From: Ambrosia x helenae | Taxonomy: Eukaryota > Streptophyta > Magnoliopsida > Asterales > Asteraceae | DNA: 64,000 nucleotides | Direction: 5' to 3' | Assembly (NCBI GenBank): GCA_030844895.1 | Contig: CM061233.1 | Span: 31,058,310 to 31,122,309, forward strand | Shown here: piece by piece, positions 33,669 through 45,720 of the stretch | Numbering within the stretch: the stretch's first letter is position 1 | How the letters are laid out: every line of letters starts with the position of its first letter | Position numbers and translations under genes: made by a program | The notes under the pieces: model-generated | What the model saw: the letters and a program-made list of their open reading frames with translations, nothing else | The model's database searches: none | Told to the model about the DNA's origin: nothing

Positions 33669-36233
33669 TTAGTTAGATTTAGGAACCCAAGCCAGTTTGG
33701 CTTTGGGTTTGCTCTTGAGTACATTTACAGTTTTTTCTTGACCAAGTTTAGAAATCCATGTCTTTTTGGCAATGGATTTTGCATTAAGTACAATGGTGGT
33801 ATCTTTTTGAGGACCACCATCAACTTTGGTCATCAGTAGTTGTACCATGTTCATAAGATCTTTAATCTCAGCAGTTTGTGAAACTGCTGATGATTTAGGT
33901 CTAACTACTGAAAGAGAATTTTGAGAAAAAGACTTTTGTTGAGATTTTGTCTTTTTCTGAGAAAGGGTTTTTGCTGGTTGTTGTTTCTTGGGAGAAAAGG
34001 TTTTTACATAATCATTTTTGATTTGTTCCCCCACAACCAGTTGTTGATTTTTCTTATTAAACTGAATACCCTTTCTATATCTGCAAAATTCTGTTTTGTG
34101 GTTGAACAGACCATAAATTTCACATTCTTTTGTCTTTTCTTTCAAAGACAAATCTCTGACTGTTTTGATTGGTTTTAGGTCATCAGTAGTTTTCAAGTTC
34201 TCAACTCCTGATGTAGTTGAAACTGCTGATGACTTAAAGTCAGATTTAATCAATACTTCTGAAGAACTTTCTTTGTGTGATTTTAGAAAGTTTTCATGGA
34301 AAGATGTGCATTCTTCCTCTTCAGAAGTTTCACCTGAAACAATTTTTCTCCCATCTTCAGTAGTTTTGGGAGAGAAATCTGTTGGTGTTTCAGTGTGATT
34401 GTACCCTATGCCAAACCTAACATTTGAACCAGTTTGTTTGTTTAGCAATAGTTGGTACCCCTTACAAGATTCCACCCATTTTTCACATGTGACCTTGGTG
34501 TCAGCAAGCTCTTGTCTGACATTTCCTAGGTCATTAATCATTATTTTGATTTGTTCTTGGGTTTCAATAGCAGAGTTAGTCAATTTAGAAACTTCTTTTG
34601 TTTTTGCAGAAAGTTTTCTTTCTAAATCACATTTTATCTGAGTGAGTTTTCTCTCAGAATCATTAGCCTTTCCTTGTAAGTGCACATTTGTCTCTCTTAT
34701 GAGAGCAAAAGATTCTTTGCATGAATTTGAACATAGTTTGTCAAAGATTCTTTTGATACCTGTGACAAGGCAGATTTTGAGGAGCATCCCTCAAATGCCA
34801 TTAAGGCAAAGTTCTTTCTACCATTGTCAGGCTCTCCCCAGTTGATGTCAAACATTTTGTTGTCTGCATCAGGATTGTACTCTGTGGTGTCAAAAGGAAG
34901 ACTGCTCCAGTCAACATACCCTAAGGTAAATAGACTTTGTTGAGAGGGTTGTTGTTGCTGTGGAGGTTGTTGAGCAGCAGGAAAGGGAGGGATTGATTGT
35001 TGGCTCCGCATCTGTTGAGCAGGCATTTGTACATATTGTACTTGTGGCACATATTGGTGTTGTGGAGCTTGTGCCTGTACAAAATGTGCACTCCCTTGTG
35101 TTCCATTATTCCTGTTATAATTGGGGCTAAAATTGTTTCCAGACTGAGATTGGTTAAAGCCAGAGCTTCTACATTCTCTAGCAAAGTGTCCCAACTTTTG
35201 ACACTTATGACATCTAAATTTAGATTTGTCAAAACCAATTTTTGTAGAACTGTTAAGTCCTGGAAACTTCCTTCCTGACCTTTTGTAAAATTTATTTGTT
35301 TTTAAACTTAACATGGCCAGTTGGTGTAAAATATCCATTTCTTCAAGGTCATCACTGCTGAAACTATTTAAGTCATCCATGATAAAACACATGTTATCAG
35401 CAGTTTGACCAAAGTCATTATTGTCATAACCTGGGAATGATCTTTCAGATGAGATCCCAGCAGTTATGTCAATGTGGTCAAAAGTTCCAAAAACTATTTG
35501 AACAAGTTGGTGAGTCTTGTCCCAATAGTGCTGTACTACCAGGTAGATAGTCATCAGCAGTTTTACCAGAATTTTGTAACTTTTTCTTTTGATCAAATTC
35601 TCTCTCAAAAGTAAGTAATCTCCCATGAAGTTTTGTAAGAGTGAGGGAGCTAAAATCTGGTGAAGATCTTAAGACTATTGAGTATGTTTCCCATTTATCA
35701 GGTAAAGACCTTAAAAATCTATGAAGCATAGATACAGTTGTATAGGTCTGACCATTTAGTTTTAGCTCAGATATTAATGAGGAAAATCTTTCAAATTGCT
35801 GAGTTAAAGTTTCCCCATTAATGTGAGCAAAAGTTTCATACTATTGAGCCAAGATTTCTCTGGTGTTGGCAATCACCTCTTCAGTTCCTCCAAACTGTTC
35901 TTTTAGACAGTTCCAAAGCTCTTTGGCACTATCACAATGTAATAGGCCAGAATAGATTTCATTTGGGAGTGCCATTGACAACATAGAAAAAGCTTTTGCA
36001 TCAAGCTCAAGTTTTAGGAAATCATCATCAGTATAGTCTTTTGGTTCTTTTGGAATCTCTTCCTTAGTTTCAAGATTTATGTTTACTGGTTTATGAGGAC
36101 CATATATCACAGATCTCCAACAACCTGTGTTGGTCTGTGACAAGGTATGTGCCATTCTCTTTTGCCATATGTTATATTCATTTCTTACAAGCATGGCAGG
36201 TTTAGTGGCAGAACCAGTATTATGAGGATCCAT
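33669..36233 (-). pseudogene. Copia B gag (broken)
   Basis: Spans 2565 bp, the same as copy A. From ATG 36233 it is open for 130 codons to a TAG at 35841, is shifted by an extra A near 35490 and by a missing T near 34738, and ends at the family's conserved stop (TAA 33669-33671). The zinc knuckle reads CHKCQKLGHFAREC, the typical CCHC form. The second Cys/His cluster reads CEIYGLFNHKTEFC, so one cysteine is lost here. Confidence 0.9.
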
Positions 36234-36375
36234 TTTAAAGAGTATTGATTTGTCAAATATCTCTTAAAGTGATGGATGTTGATAAAAGTGAGCTAATAAT
36301 CCTTTATTGAATATCAATAAGAGCCTGTGTCTGATTCTCAATTTGTTAGATTGATATGTGATCAGATAAACCAGT

Positions 36376-36387
36376 GCTCTGATACCA
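36376..36387 (-). promoter_or_regulatory. Primer binding site of copia B (tRNA-iMet)
   Basis: TGGTATCAGAGC on the minus strand, two bases inside the 5' LTR. Confidence 0.95.
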
Positions 36388-36389
36388 AT

Positions 36390-37087
36390 TGTTGGATCAG
36401 TAAGCTGCTCTTTTAGTTGAACTTGCTAGTTGACACTTAAGTGTTTAGCAAGTTCTTGGTGAGTGATAGCACAGCGGAATGTTTATAAGTTTATAGCTAC
36501 ACTTATCAACAGGAGTTATTACTCCCCCTGGAATCAAGAACTAATAAATGAGAAGTGTTTATTGAGAATCTAAGTATTGAATGAGAATGAAACACTTTGA
36601 CAGATTCTCAGTAAACACGAAATGGAAATAACAATAATAAGAGTTGAAGGATTTCTTGTATTAAAATCAATGTCTAAAACAGAAGGATGAATCCTTCTAT
36701 TTATAGACTTTACGAATACATGAACCTTGCAAAAAAGCAAGTTCAGAAACAAGTTGCAACAAGTTGCAGTCTTGGAACTTGTACATAAAGCAAAAAGAAA
36801 TACTAAAGTATTAAACTGCTGATATACAAAGGCGGTGGAAAAGATCTTCTTCAAGTACTGATGAATGACAAACTACTGATGAGTAGTTTGTCTTCAGTAG
36901 TTCTTCAGTAGAAGTGTCTGGTTTGAACTTCAGAACTTCTGATGACTTCTTCTTCAGCACTTCTGAATCTCTTCTTCAGCAGTTTGATTCTTTGTCTTCA
37001 GCAGTTCCATACTTAGAGTATTTTGACAGAAAGTGAATTAGACCAAGGTTTGCAAAAGTGGTTTCACCAATCCTTTTTGTCCTAACA
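36390..37087 (-). repeat. 5' LTR of copia B
   Basis: 698 bp. Hairpin 36419-36455, TATA box about 36698-36706, and the U3 palindrome present. About eight substitutions relative to its 3' partner. Confidence 0.95.
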
Positions 37088-37092
37088 GTTAG

Positions 37093-38100
37093 AAACCCCC
37101 CCCCCCTTTTAAAACAAAAAAAACAACTTAAGTCAGTTTGTAGATAAGTAGTCGAGTCTAGTTTACGTTTTCCAGTGGAATCTCGTGGGTTCAATACTCT
37201 GACTTACTTTAGTTGTATTGTACTGACCGGTACGCTTGCCGGTTGTGTGGTTTAGGTTTAGAGAGTCTTAGGTTATAAATTTAAAACTTAGAGTGTGTAG
37301 TTTAGATCAATTTAGTTAGTTTTTATTAAACCACTTTGAGCACATCAGTAATTAACGAAGAGTGTCTCACAAAGGGTGTGCATCCGTTCCATGGAATGAT
37401 GACTTTATGCAGCTTCCAATGAATGCGAAGTCTAGCGGGCATTTGTTAGACTAATGATCGCGGACATAGCCTATTCAGAAAGGGACGATTGTATAAGAAG
37501 TATGGTCTGTTGGTTAGCTTCTAACCTAGCCATGTAGTCAGGATTTGTAGTGAGTTTGTCATCATAGGTGATGGTCTTAGGTGGCGGGGGTTTAGAACTA
37601 TCAATGTGGTCGTGAAGGTGTTGCATTGACAACACATGAATTATTTGATGATTCTATTCTAGGTAATTTATAGGAGTAAGTTTTCGAGGAATAAAGTGAA
37701 GGAAAGAATGGAGTGGGTTAGTGGTGGACATGTCGGCTGAAGAGGAATCGAAGGAATAGGAAGGGAAGCGGTATGGCGATTGGGAGAGAAAATGAGGATC
37801 ACAATTTGGCCGATACCATGTAAGGATCCAAAAGATTGCTTTCATTCAAAAAAAGAATACAAATAAAAAAAATATAGTCACCCTATATACAGAAATAGTG
37901 TATACACAATAAATTTACAATCAATCAAGGATAATTATATTCTTGATATATGATATGCTATTTTTTGATATCATGAATATATTCTTTAATAAATCATTTT
38001 GTATATCAATAATAAGGGAAAACCGAACCGACTAGCTTGGTACTAGAAGGATGCCCCTAACAAAAACAGTCATCAAAATATCTAAGAGATCAAAACAAAT
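37093..38100. other. Flank right of copia B, unassigned
   Basis: Starts with an 11-C homopolymer (37096-37106) followed by A-rich sequence. The part 37140-37250 (tcgtgggttcaatactctgacttac...gaccggtacgcttgccggttg) resembles the LTR/leader of Tat/Athila-like gypsy elements, but no coding supports this. The rest shows no gene. The 3' end of the LINE lies somewhere in 37850-38110. Confidence 0.35.
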
Positions 38101-38109
38101 TTAGATTGA

Positions 38110-39647
38110 ATTTGTACCACTTAACTAAAGATAATAACTTCCGAACCGCTCTAATCTTTATACAAAGATAGGTAGAGTCTTTGATCTTGTTGAGGCCGGG
38201 ATAACACATTTCTCAAAGATTCTCATGTTTCTATCACGCCAAATCGAACATAGTGTCATTATAATAATCATTAAGATCATTCGTTGGCGCCTTTTCTGCA
38301 TTTTCTTCCTGGCTACAACCTTGAACATATCTAAAAGGGTACAATACAAAGTTAAAGTCAGACATTCCACCCAAACACCCACAGCCCACCATATAGTTTT
38401 TGCAGCAACACAATTAACTAAAACATGCTCGACTGTTTCATCAGCATAACAATATCTGGCACAACATTGATTATCCATTTGAATACCTCTGTCATTGAGC
38501 TTAGTAATAGTAAGAATCCTCCCTTGTAGCACTCTCGAAACAAAAATGTTTACTTTCAGAGTCACCCATTCGCACCATTTCATGCCATTTGCTAAAGTAT
38601 CAATCTGAACAGCATTAGTAAGATCAAGACAAACTTATTTAACTTCGAAGGGGATCCCACTATTGTTTTCCAGCCTCACTTATCATTGTCTGCAGTGAGC
38701 TGGTTTTGTTGAAGTTCCCCCATAATGTCCAAAAACTTCCAAAACCAATGCTATGACCGACCCATTTCCATTTTTGGTTAAAAGTCACGTATGTATGTAC
38801 AGAATTGTCTTTAACTAAGGCCATAATATCCATAACCTTCTTAAAGATATTCAGATAATTGTCACACAAAGGAGACTCTCCCACCCAAGTATCCAACCAA
38901 AATCGAATTTTTTGACCATTTCGACATATGGAACCAGTTTTTTAAGCCGGTTCAATGTCACATTTTCTAAATTTGTTTCCAATGGAAGCTATATTTTTCC
39001 ACACTCTGGCTATAGATTTCTATAAAGGAATCACCTCCGTCATTCACTTCCTATCGTGAATAGCCATAACAACCTTCGCTTAAAGTTGATTTCCATGTTC
39101 ATGCATCCTCCATAACCATTTCCCGAGTAAAGAAAGGTTAGCTACTTTTGCACCTCTATGCACAAACCCCCATATTCTTGGCCGAAATAATATTTTTTTT
39201 CCAACTCACCCATTTGATCTTCAGTTTTCAAGAGAGAACCGCCCCAAAGGAAATTTCACCTAATGCCTTCGAACACATTTAACACCTTAACTAGGGCTTT
39301 ATATAAAGAAAGTAAGTTGCCAGGCTTCCTAGAATGTCTTTGTAATGAATTACCCTTCCAGAAAATGATATGTTCCTAGCCTTCCACGAAGAAAGTCTAG
39401 ATGTAAACCGGTTATTACTAGTTTCCAGCTGGAAATCTTATACATGTTATCACCAATAATTAAACCAAGGTATTGAAAAGGGAACTTGCCTGTTTTACAG
39501 TGAAGCGAAATGGAAACTACTTCAAGAACCTCTTCCTCAACGAAAACCCCAAATAATTAAATTTTATCATATTAACCTTCAAGCCTATGACCAGATAAAA
39601 AAACCCACAAAATTGTTTTAAGATTTATAGGACCACCATTTGGTAGC
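38110..39647 (-). pseudogene. LINE-1 ORF2 C-terminal part (late RT to zf-RVT)
   Basis: Minus strand, many frameshifts. From 39647 down it reads PNGGP, then FPFQYLGLIIGDNMYKISSWKLV (the post-catalytic RT region of plant L1 LINEs), then LDTWVGESPLCD (about 38896), and a zf-RVT domain in the 141-codon frame 38583-38158: W..WVTLKVNIFVSRVLQGRI, NQCCARYCYADETVEHVLVNC, IWW. It is the 3' half of the LINE whose 5' half lies at 43536-45026 and 58757-59500. The segment between the endonuclease end and PNGGP, including the RT catalytic box, is missing. Confidence 0.85.
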
Positions 39648-41008
39648 ATAACTACTCATTACATATATTTTCCAATAATCCGACTCTTTCAATCTCATAA
39701 GCTTAAACATGGTTTTTTTTTCATCTTGTTTTGCTTATAAAAGTTTATCCATGTACAGTACAATACAACTACCTTTACATCTATATTCGCATCTTTATAC
39801 CTTTAACACCTTTGATACAAGTACACTTACAATTACATAACCTGATATGTTTTTGATGCATTTATATTTATCGTTGTGTTTACAAACCGTTGTAACCTAG
39901 CGTGTTTGTTCTCAACAACACTATTTTCCTTATCATTGTCTTATCTATATTTTCATTATTATGTCACTCTATCGCAATTTCAAATTACAAGTTATACTTG
40001 TGATACATTTACAATTTCAAAACTTGGTGGTTTAACATGAAGGTGAATCCAAAAGGGGAAGGACCTAACCATACCTTATACTAGCGAATCATCTAACATG
40101 ACACATTTATCTTCACACACACATACACTTAGCATTTCATAATGTCTCATTTTGAGTTAGTGTCATAGAAAGACATAAGACCCTAACGTAAGATAAATTG
40201 ACGATTATGGTCTGGAACGTAATAATGAGTTTACAGGTACGTTAAGGTGGGATGGAATTCTATTAGAGTTGTTGGCAGGTGGCTAGTACGTTTTTCAGGT
40301 ACCAAATGTGTGGTGTGTTAGTTGCGGTACAACCTATATATAAATATTAATTGTGCATCAAAAGTGAGACTAGGGGTAAGACCAAGAACCAACTCTAGTC
40401 AACTCAACAGTTACAAAAGTTCTTTCATAGTCTAAGCTTAATCAACCCAATTACCCCATCCTTTATTATTAAACCTTACTATTCTTGAGCCATGAGCATT
40501 TCTTGCAATCCTGAAAAACCTAATATAACCCCATATTATCTCTCAATCAAAACTTAGAACTTATACATTTCATTTTTTTCTTATCCAAGACTTTTTAAAA
40601 ATAGTTTGTTCCGTTATCAAAATCTTTTTTCCATTCCTTAAACTTAACTATAAAAACCGTGACTTTTTTTTAACTTTCTCATCTACCCCAACCTTATTTA
40701 AACGTTTTCTCTAAAGAAATTTCTGGACAATTTTTTTTGAAGTGGGGAAGACTGTAATATCGTATAATTTCATTTTGTTTATCACTTATTGTACTACGGT
40801 TATTCAATAAAATTCCAATTTTTATCCATTATTTATATCGTTTATTTCTATTTAATCTGTATTCGTCTTCGTTATTTTCTTATTTTATCCCAGATTGTTC
40901 TATTATTATGGCATGTTAATAATTAAAACATTTTACTTATAAATATATTTTTATTCATCATAAAAATAACAATAATTTTTTTAGATTTTAACTAATAATA
41001 ACAATAAC

Positions 41009-41049
<41 letters not shown>

Positions 41050-43530
41050 CTGATTAAGTTTTATAAAAAAAAATATTCCTATTAAAAATGATTCTTATAT
41101 TATTACCTTGGGCTAACTTCCATAAAGCAACAATAACATCAACCATTAACCATAATCCACAACCAAAAGCCCACAATTAACATTGGCCCAACTTACCTCA
41201 GCCCCACACCAAACCAACTTTCCCTTCTACCCAATTCATTTAACCCGACCCAAGCTACAAACCAACACCTAAACCTTTCATGTAGCCCTAAATCCTTGCA
41301 ATTTTCCTAGTTACAACTTGGAAACCAACCCATTACATTGCATTGCACTTTCCTTTTTGCTATCACGCATTTTTTAGAGGTGATTAACAGCTAATTTCGT
41401 CAAAATTCTCGATATGTTTAAAACGCTAACTAACCCATCTAATTCTGCCTCGATTCAATCATCTTAATCAAAATCTACGTATGTTTAAAACTCACACCTT
41501 ATTTTTCACACCATCTATATGTTTTCCCCACAATCAATTGTTTCGAAGCAAACTTAGATTGCCCAATAAATAACCATCGGCCGGCGCTCACCATTTTACA
41601 AAAATTCACGTTCGATCCTTCTGGTTTTATGGAAATTGATTCATGCCTCACACTTAGTTTTAGGTAGGGAGCTAAAGCCCTATGTTTAATTTTTGTTTCA
41701 TAGTTATCTAAGGTCCCAATTAAACATATTAGAAAACTAGGCTTTCTGGGGAAAATTGGGGTTATAGATGGTTACGGTTTTTAGAATTTTGGATTGGATT
41801 TAAAACAAAAACAAAGTTTTTGCCCAGGGCACTGCTCTTCCGTCACCAAGGTCTCGTGTTCGAACTTACCCCTGCCCCTTTTCGGTTTATTTTCTTTTAT
41901 ATGCCTTAATTGTTATATTAATACTTAAAAATCATTTTTATTAATTAAAATCATTTGGTAAAATTATCTTTAACATTATAAGGATTTAATTCATTATTCC
42001 ATTATTTACAAATGATACATTTATTTTAGGTAAAAATAAAATAAAAAATGATTTTTAAAATGATTTTTTTTACATAACGAATCAATAGTTTATATTGTAT
42101 ATACAAATAATATCTTTATAAATTTTATCCAATTTAAATCATATTATTTACGTTATTAGCTTTTTAAACCATTTAAAGATACTAAATAATTATTTTACAA
42201 TAGTATAAAATTATTTATTTATTTTAGATTATTACACCTTTACAAACCTCAATTTATTTTAAATTTTCTTTTATTTATTCATTGCTTATATGTTATATCA
42301 ATTTAAATTACGTTATCAACTCATTTTAGTTCTAAAACTTTATATAATTTATTTCAAATTCTGATTTTTAGTTATTTATGGCAAAAATATCAATTATTAC
42401 TTTAACAAAAACATATTGTTATTTATATTTTGTAAACAACTCTTATCATTTTTTATAAACTTTCATTATTATTTAATTATTTAATCATTTACTTATTTAC
42501 TTAAGTTAAGTAAGTATTAGTTAATTATTCTTAGAACATTAAAACCGTGCGTACATCATCGAATAAGTACCTAGCATTTGTTAACCATATTCACTTTTCA
42601 GATTCAATTCAGTTATGTTTCAAAAACCCTAATTTCTCAATTAAGTATAGAACCCTAAGTGCCTAATCCTAGAGAACATAGAGTTTAAGTTCTTTTCCCT
42701 TACCATTACTTAGTTTATTTAGGTTAATCCTTTGGATTACTCCTTGTGCACTGTCACTATTTCGGTAGATCAACAACTACTACACAAACTGTAAGTATTA
42801 CCTATCCCTTTTTTGCTTTTATTCACTTTTAGGGTGTTACATGTACATTTATATAAAAATTCCACTTACAAGTTCATATTTTTACAATACAATTCTAGTC
42901 CATTGTACATTTGCTTACAATCGTGCTTTATGCTTAGACACTACATGTAGAATACATTTGTACTTAGTGAAAACATTAACCATGTACAAGCTATAATCTT
43001 AACATTGGATAGCACTATTGGATCGACAACCCGCCTATGTTGATTATCCCCCTTTTCATTGGAGAATCTGTGGTCATTATTAAGTTATTATCCATTTATT
43101 TTGGATAAGTACACCGCGGTTCATATTAGTATGTTTATACAGTCATAGGATTGATTTCGCACATTTGTATTATACATGGTTTACATAATTACACTGTAGC
43201 TTTGCACTTGAATTGTATAATGTTTTCCAACTTTACTATATGTATACAATCCAAGGTATGCTCACCAACATTATATGTGTTTGACAAATTATTTTGTACA
43301 TGTTTTAAATGCAGCATGATCTTTAGGTGCATGACATTTAAGCTTGGACTTAGTGACTTTTAATTGGATATTAATTTCATTTTTCATGTTTCGCTTTTTT
43401 TAGGAAATATTTGTAATTTCAATTTCATGCAAGACTTCAATTTATCAATATTAGTTTTTCATTTTTGTTCCATGAGCTATTAAACAATCATTCACTTCGT
43501 ATACCCCGATGATTCCACCATCGGTTGGGT
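39648..43530 (+). mobile_element. Gypsy-type 3' end inserted in the LINE (3' UTR plus LTR)
   Basis: Non-coding block between two parts of the LINE. A purine tract (gaagtggggaagac) at about 40740-40753 is followed by TGTAATATCG at 40754, and the block ends GGGTGTTACA at 43530. I read 40754-43530 as a 3' LTR of about 2.8 kb and 39648-40753 as the 3' untranslated part of a gypsy element whose 5' portion is deleted. Near 43260 'gctcaccaacattatatgtg' resembles the LTR-end region of the gypsy LTRs at both window ends. A second GGGTGTTACA at about 42833 leaves an alternative LTR end. Boundaries are approximate. Confidence 0.5.
41008..41046. repeat. (AAT)n microsatellite
   Basis: About 13 AAT units within the LTR-like block. 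Confidence 0.95.
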
Positions 43531-44017
43531 GTTACATAGCATCAAGCAGATCAAAAAATGAGTTCTTTCTTTCAGAAGAGGACCTATCCTCTTTGAAATC
43601 TCCAAAGAAAACAAAACATCCATCAAAAGAGTTTCTAATACTCAACAATTCATTCCAAAGTCTTCATCTATTTGACAAGTCATTAGGCGCATACACATTA
43701 ACAATGAACATGTTCTGTTCATGACCCAACAATTCCCCTCCTTCCAACGTATAATTTTGATTATTTATAACAATTTTATTAAAACACATAGGGTCTCAAA
43801 TAGAGAAAATACCTCTGGATCTACCAATCGCATGAAAAGTAGCAAAATCGAAAGTAGAATTATCCTAGAATTTACAAACCAAATTTTCACTCATATCAGA
43901 TGATTTTGTTTCTTGAAAAGCAAAAAAGATCACCTTATGTTCCTTCTTTATTTGTTTGACTCAAGTTGCGTTTTTTCCTTGAGTCGCCCCCCTAATATTG
44001 ATATTGGCATAAATCAT
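43531..44017 (-). pseudogene. LINE-1 ORF2 endonuclease domain
   Basis: From ATG 44017 the minus strand reads MIYANINIRGA...FFAFQETKSS..., then a shifted NVYAPNDL and a GDFKEDR box, ending LLDA at the gypsy junction. These are the first motifs of the apurinic-type endonuclease (N-x-R-G, QETK, NVYAP, GDFN) of plant L1 LINEs. About 160 residues in several frames; the catalytic histidine region and the whole RT core are missing. The start codon overlaps the ORF1 stop as ATGA (44014-44017). Confidence 0.8.
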
Positions 44018-45026
44018 TGTAAAACATCATCCTTCTCCTCTCCGTGAACAATTTCAACAACTGCCAGTTCAACTTTGTCTATAATCTTTGTGCCTTCAGT
44101 GTTTGCAGCCGTATCGATGTCCTCGAAATCGAAACCACTTTCAACTTCTTCAAATGAATCAGGAATCCATGATTGCTCATCCTCTAGAGAACCCACTACA
44201 ATTACTGAATCAGGAGGAGGTGCATATTTTTTGTTTCTTCTTTTCATAAAAAAAACTTTTGGCCTCTTTTTTACTGCTACTTGATTGAGGTATGGTATAA
44301 GACCCATAGAAGAAATAACCTCTTGGTTTGGCTCATTAAAAGAGTCCAATATGCCCGCATGAATATCCCCATTTCCCTTTTTTAGATAAGGCCCCATGAA
44401 ATTAACCTCCCAATTAATTAAATGATTTGAATTTGGAACACGTTCATACCAGCCAACATTATTATGATTTTTCCCCACGGGAAGGAAAATTTCCTTCAAT
44501 ATTACCTCCTGATTTCAATACTTGATTATCCGCATCCACATTTAAATCGTTACCAAGATTATTACCTGAAATCACAGAGGAAGATTGATTTTTGTAATCA
44601 TCTTCTTCGATACAAATTCTGGCATGATAATTAAAAGTGACCGTTGCCAGAGCTTTTGGCGGTGATTTTTTAGAAGGCCTATCCGTTATCAAAGTGTATT
44701 CAACACATTTACCTTTGCGTGATTGCATTTTCACATAAGAGAAACCGGTTACTGGGTGAGGAAATAAGTTTCCATTGCAGATCCGCCTTCTGTATCCAAA
44801 CCTTGAAAACATAATTAGCATGATTCACTATCACCTCTGCTTGAATGGCATTCCTTGTATTGATCAGAATACCAAACATCCTTGCAATAAGCTCAAAAAT
44901 CTCACTGCTCCAAAACTGCACTGGCACTCCACTTATTTGTAACCACATTATTGTATGAAACTCGCATATCTTCCCATCCCAATGTGTTAACGCCTTGAAT
45001 AGCTTACTCCAAACACCATGTAATCT
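44014..45026 (-). pseudogene. LINE-1 ORF1 C-terminal part
   Basis: Frames 45026-44709, 44821-44462 and 44499-44014 join through frameshifts into the second half of an L1 ORF1: WLQISGVPVQFWSSEIFELIARMFG (the conserved 'W..I.GVP...W....F..IA..FG' region), a long acidic linker, and a stop at 44014-44016. It encodes an RNA-binding structural protein of the LINE particle in the intact state. Copia C is inserted right upstream, after the LHGVW motif. Confidence 0.8.
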
Positions 45027-45679
45027 TGTTGGATCAGTATATTGCTCTTTATCAGTAATAGCACATCGGAATGTTATAAGTTTAAAGCTACACTTATCAA
45101 CAGGAGTTATTACTCCCCCTGGATTCAAGAACTAATAAATGATAAGTATTTATTGAGAATCTAAGTATTGAATGAGAATGAAACACTTTGACAGATTCTC
45201 AATAAACACGAAATGGAAATAAAAAATAATAAGTGTTGAAGGATTTATGTATTAAAATCAATGTCTAAAACAGAGGGATGAACCCTTCTATTTATAGACT
45301 TTACAAATACATGAACCTTGCCAAAAGCAAGTTCAGAAACAAGTTGCAACAAGTTACAGTCTTGGAACTTGTACATAAAGCAAAAAGAAACATTAAAGTA
45401 ATAAACTACTGATACAAAAAGGCGGTGGAAAAGATCTTCATGTAAGTGCTGATGAATGACAAACTACTGATGAGTAGTTTGTCTTCAGTAGTTCTTTAGT
45501 AGAAGTGTCTGGTTTGAACTTCAGAACTTCTGATGACTTTTCTTCTTCAGCACTTCTGAATCTCTTCTTCAGCAGTTTGATCCTTCTTCTTCAGCAGTTC
45601 TATACTTAGAATATTTTGACAGAAGTGAATTAGACTAAGGTTTACAAAAGTGGTTTCACCAATCCTTTTTATCCTAACA
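45027..45679 (-). repeat. 3' LTR of copia C, hairpin deleted
   Basis: 653 bp. Compared with all other family LTRs it lacks about 45 bp containing the near-terminal hairpin (attgctcttt joins atcagtaatagc at about 45050). Confidence 0.95.
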
Positions 45680-45691
45680 ATCTCCCCTAGG
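45680..45691 (-). promoter_or_regulatory. Polypurine tract of copia C, degraded
   Basis: CCTAGGGGAGAT on the minus strand, where A, B and D have CCAGGGGGAGAT. The change breaks the purine run. Confidence 0.75.
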
Positions 45692-45720
45692 ATTGATGAA
45701 GCCAAAACCTTACTAATTCC

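Larger units (their letters stand above)
25612..37087 (-). mobile_element. Copia family copy B, full-length insertion
   Basis: 11,476 bp with the same layout as copy A and an exact 5-bp target duplication gttag (25607-25611 and 37088-37092). Both LTRs are 698 bp and differ by about eight substitutions by eye, so this is a fairly young insertion. The LTR has a distinct 3' end (taagctgctcttttagttg) compared with A and C, marking a subfamily. Coding parts are all interrupted, but the longest ORF3 segment of the family (670 codons) is here. Confidence 0.95.

Noticed and set aside
41815..41880. B-box-like 'gtctcgtgttcgaac' as a SINE or tRNA
   Set aside because: Isolated motif without A box, tail or flanking duplication, inside an LTR-like block.
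39640..43535. tagca on both sides of the gypsy block as a target duplication
   Set aside because: The left element edge does not start with TG and LINE coding is missing between the two sites, so a deletion is the simpler explanation.
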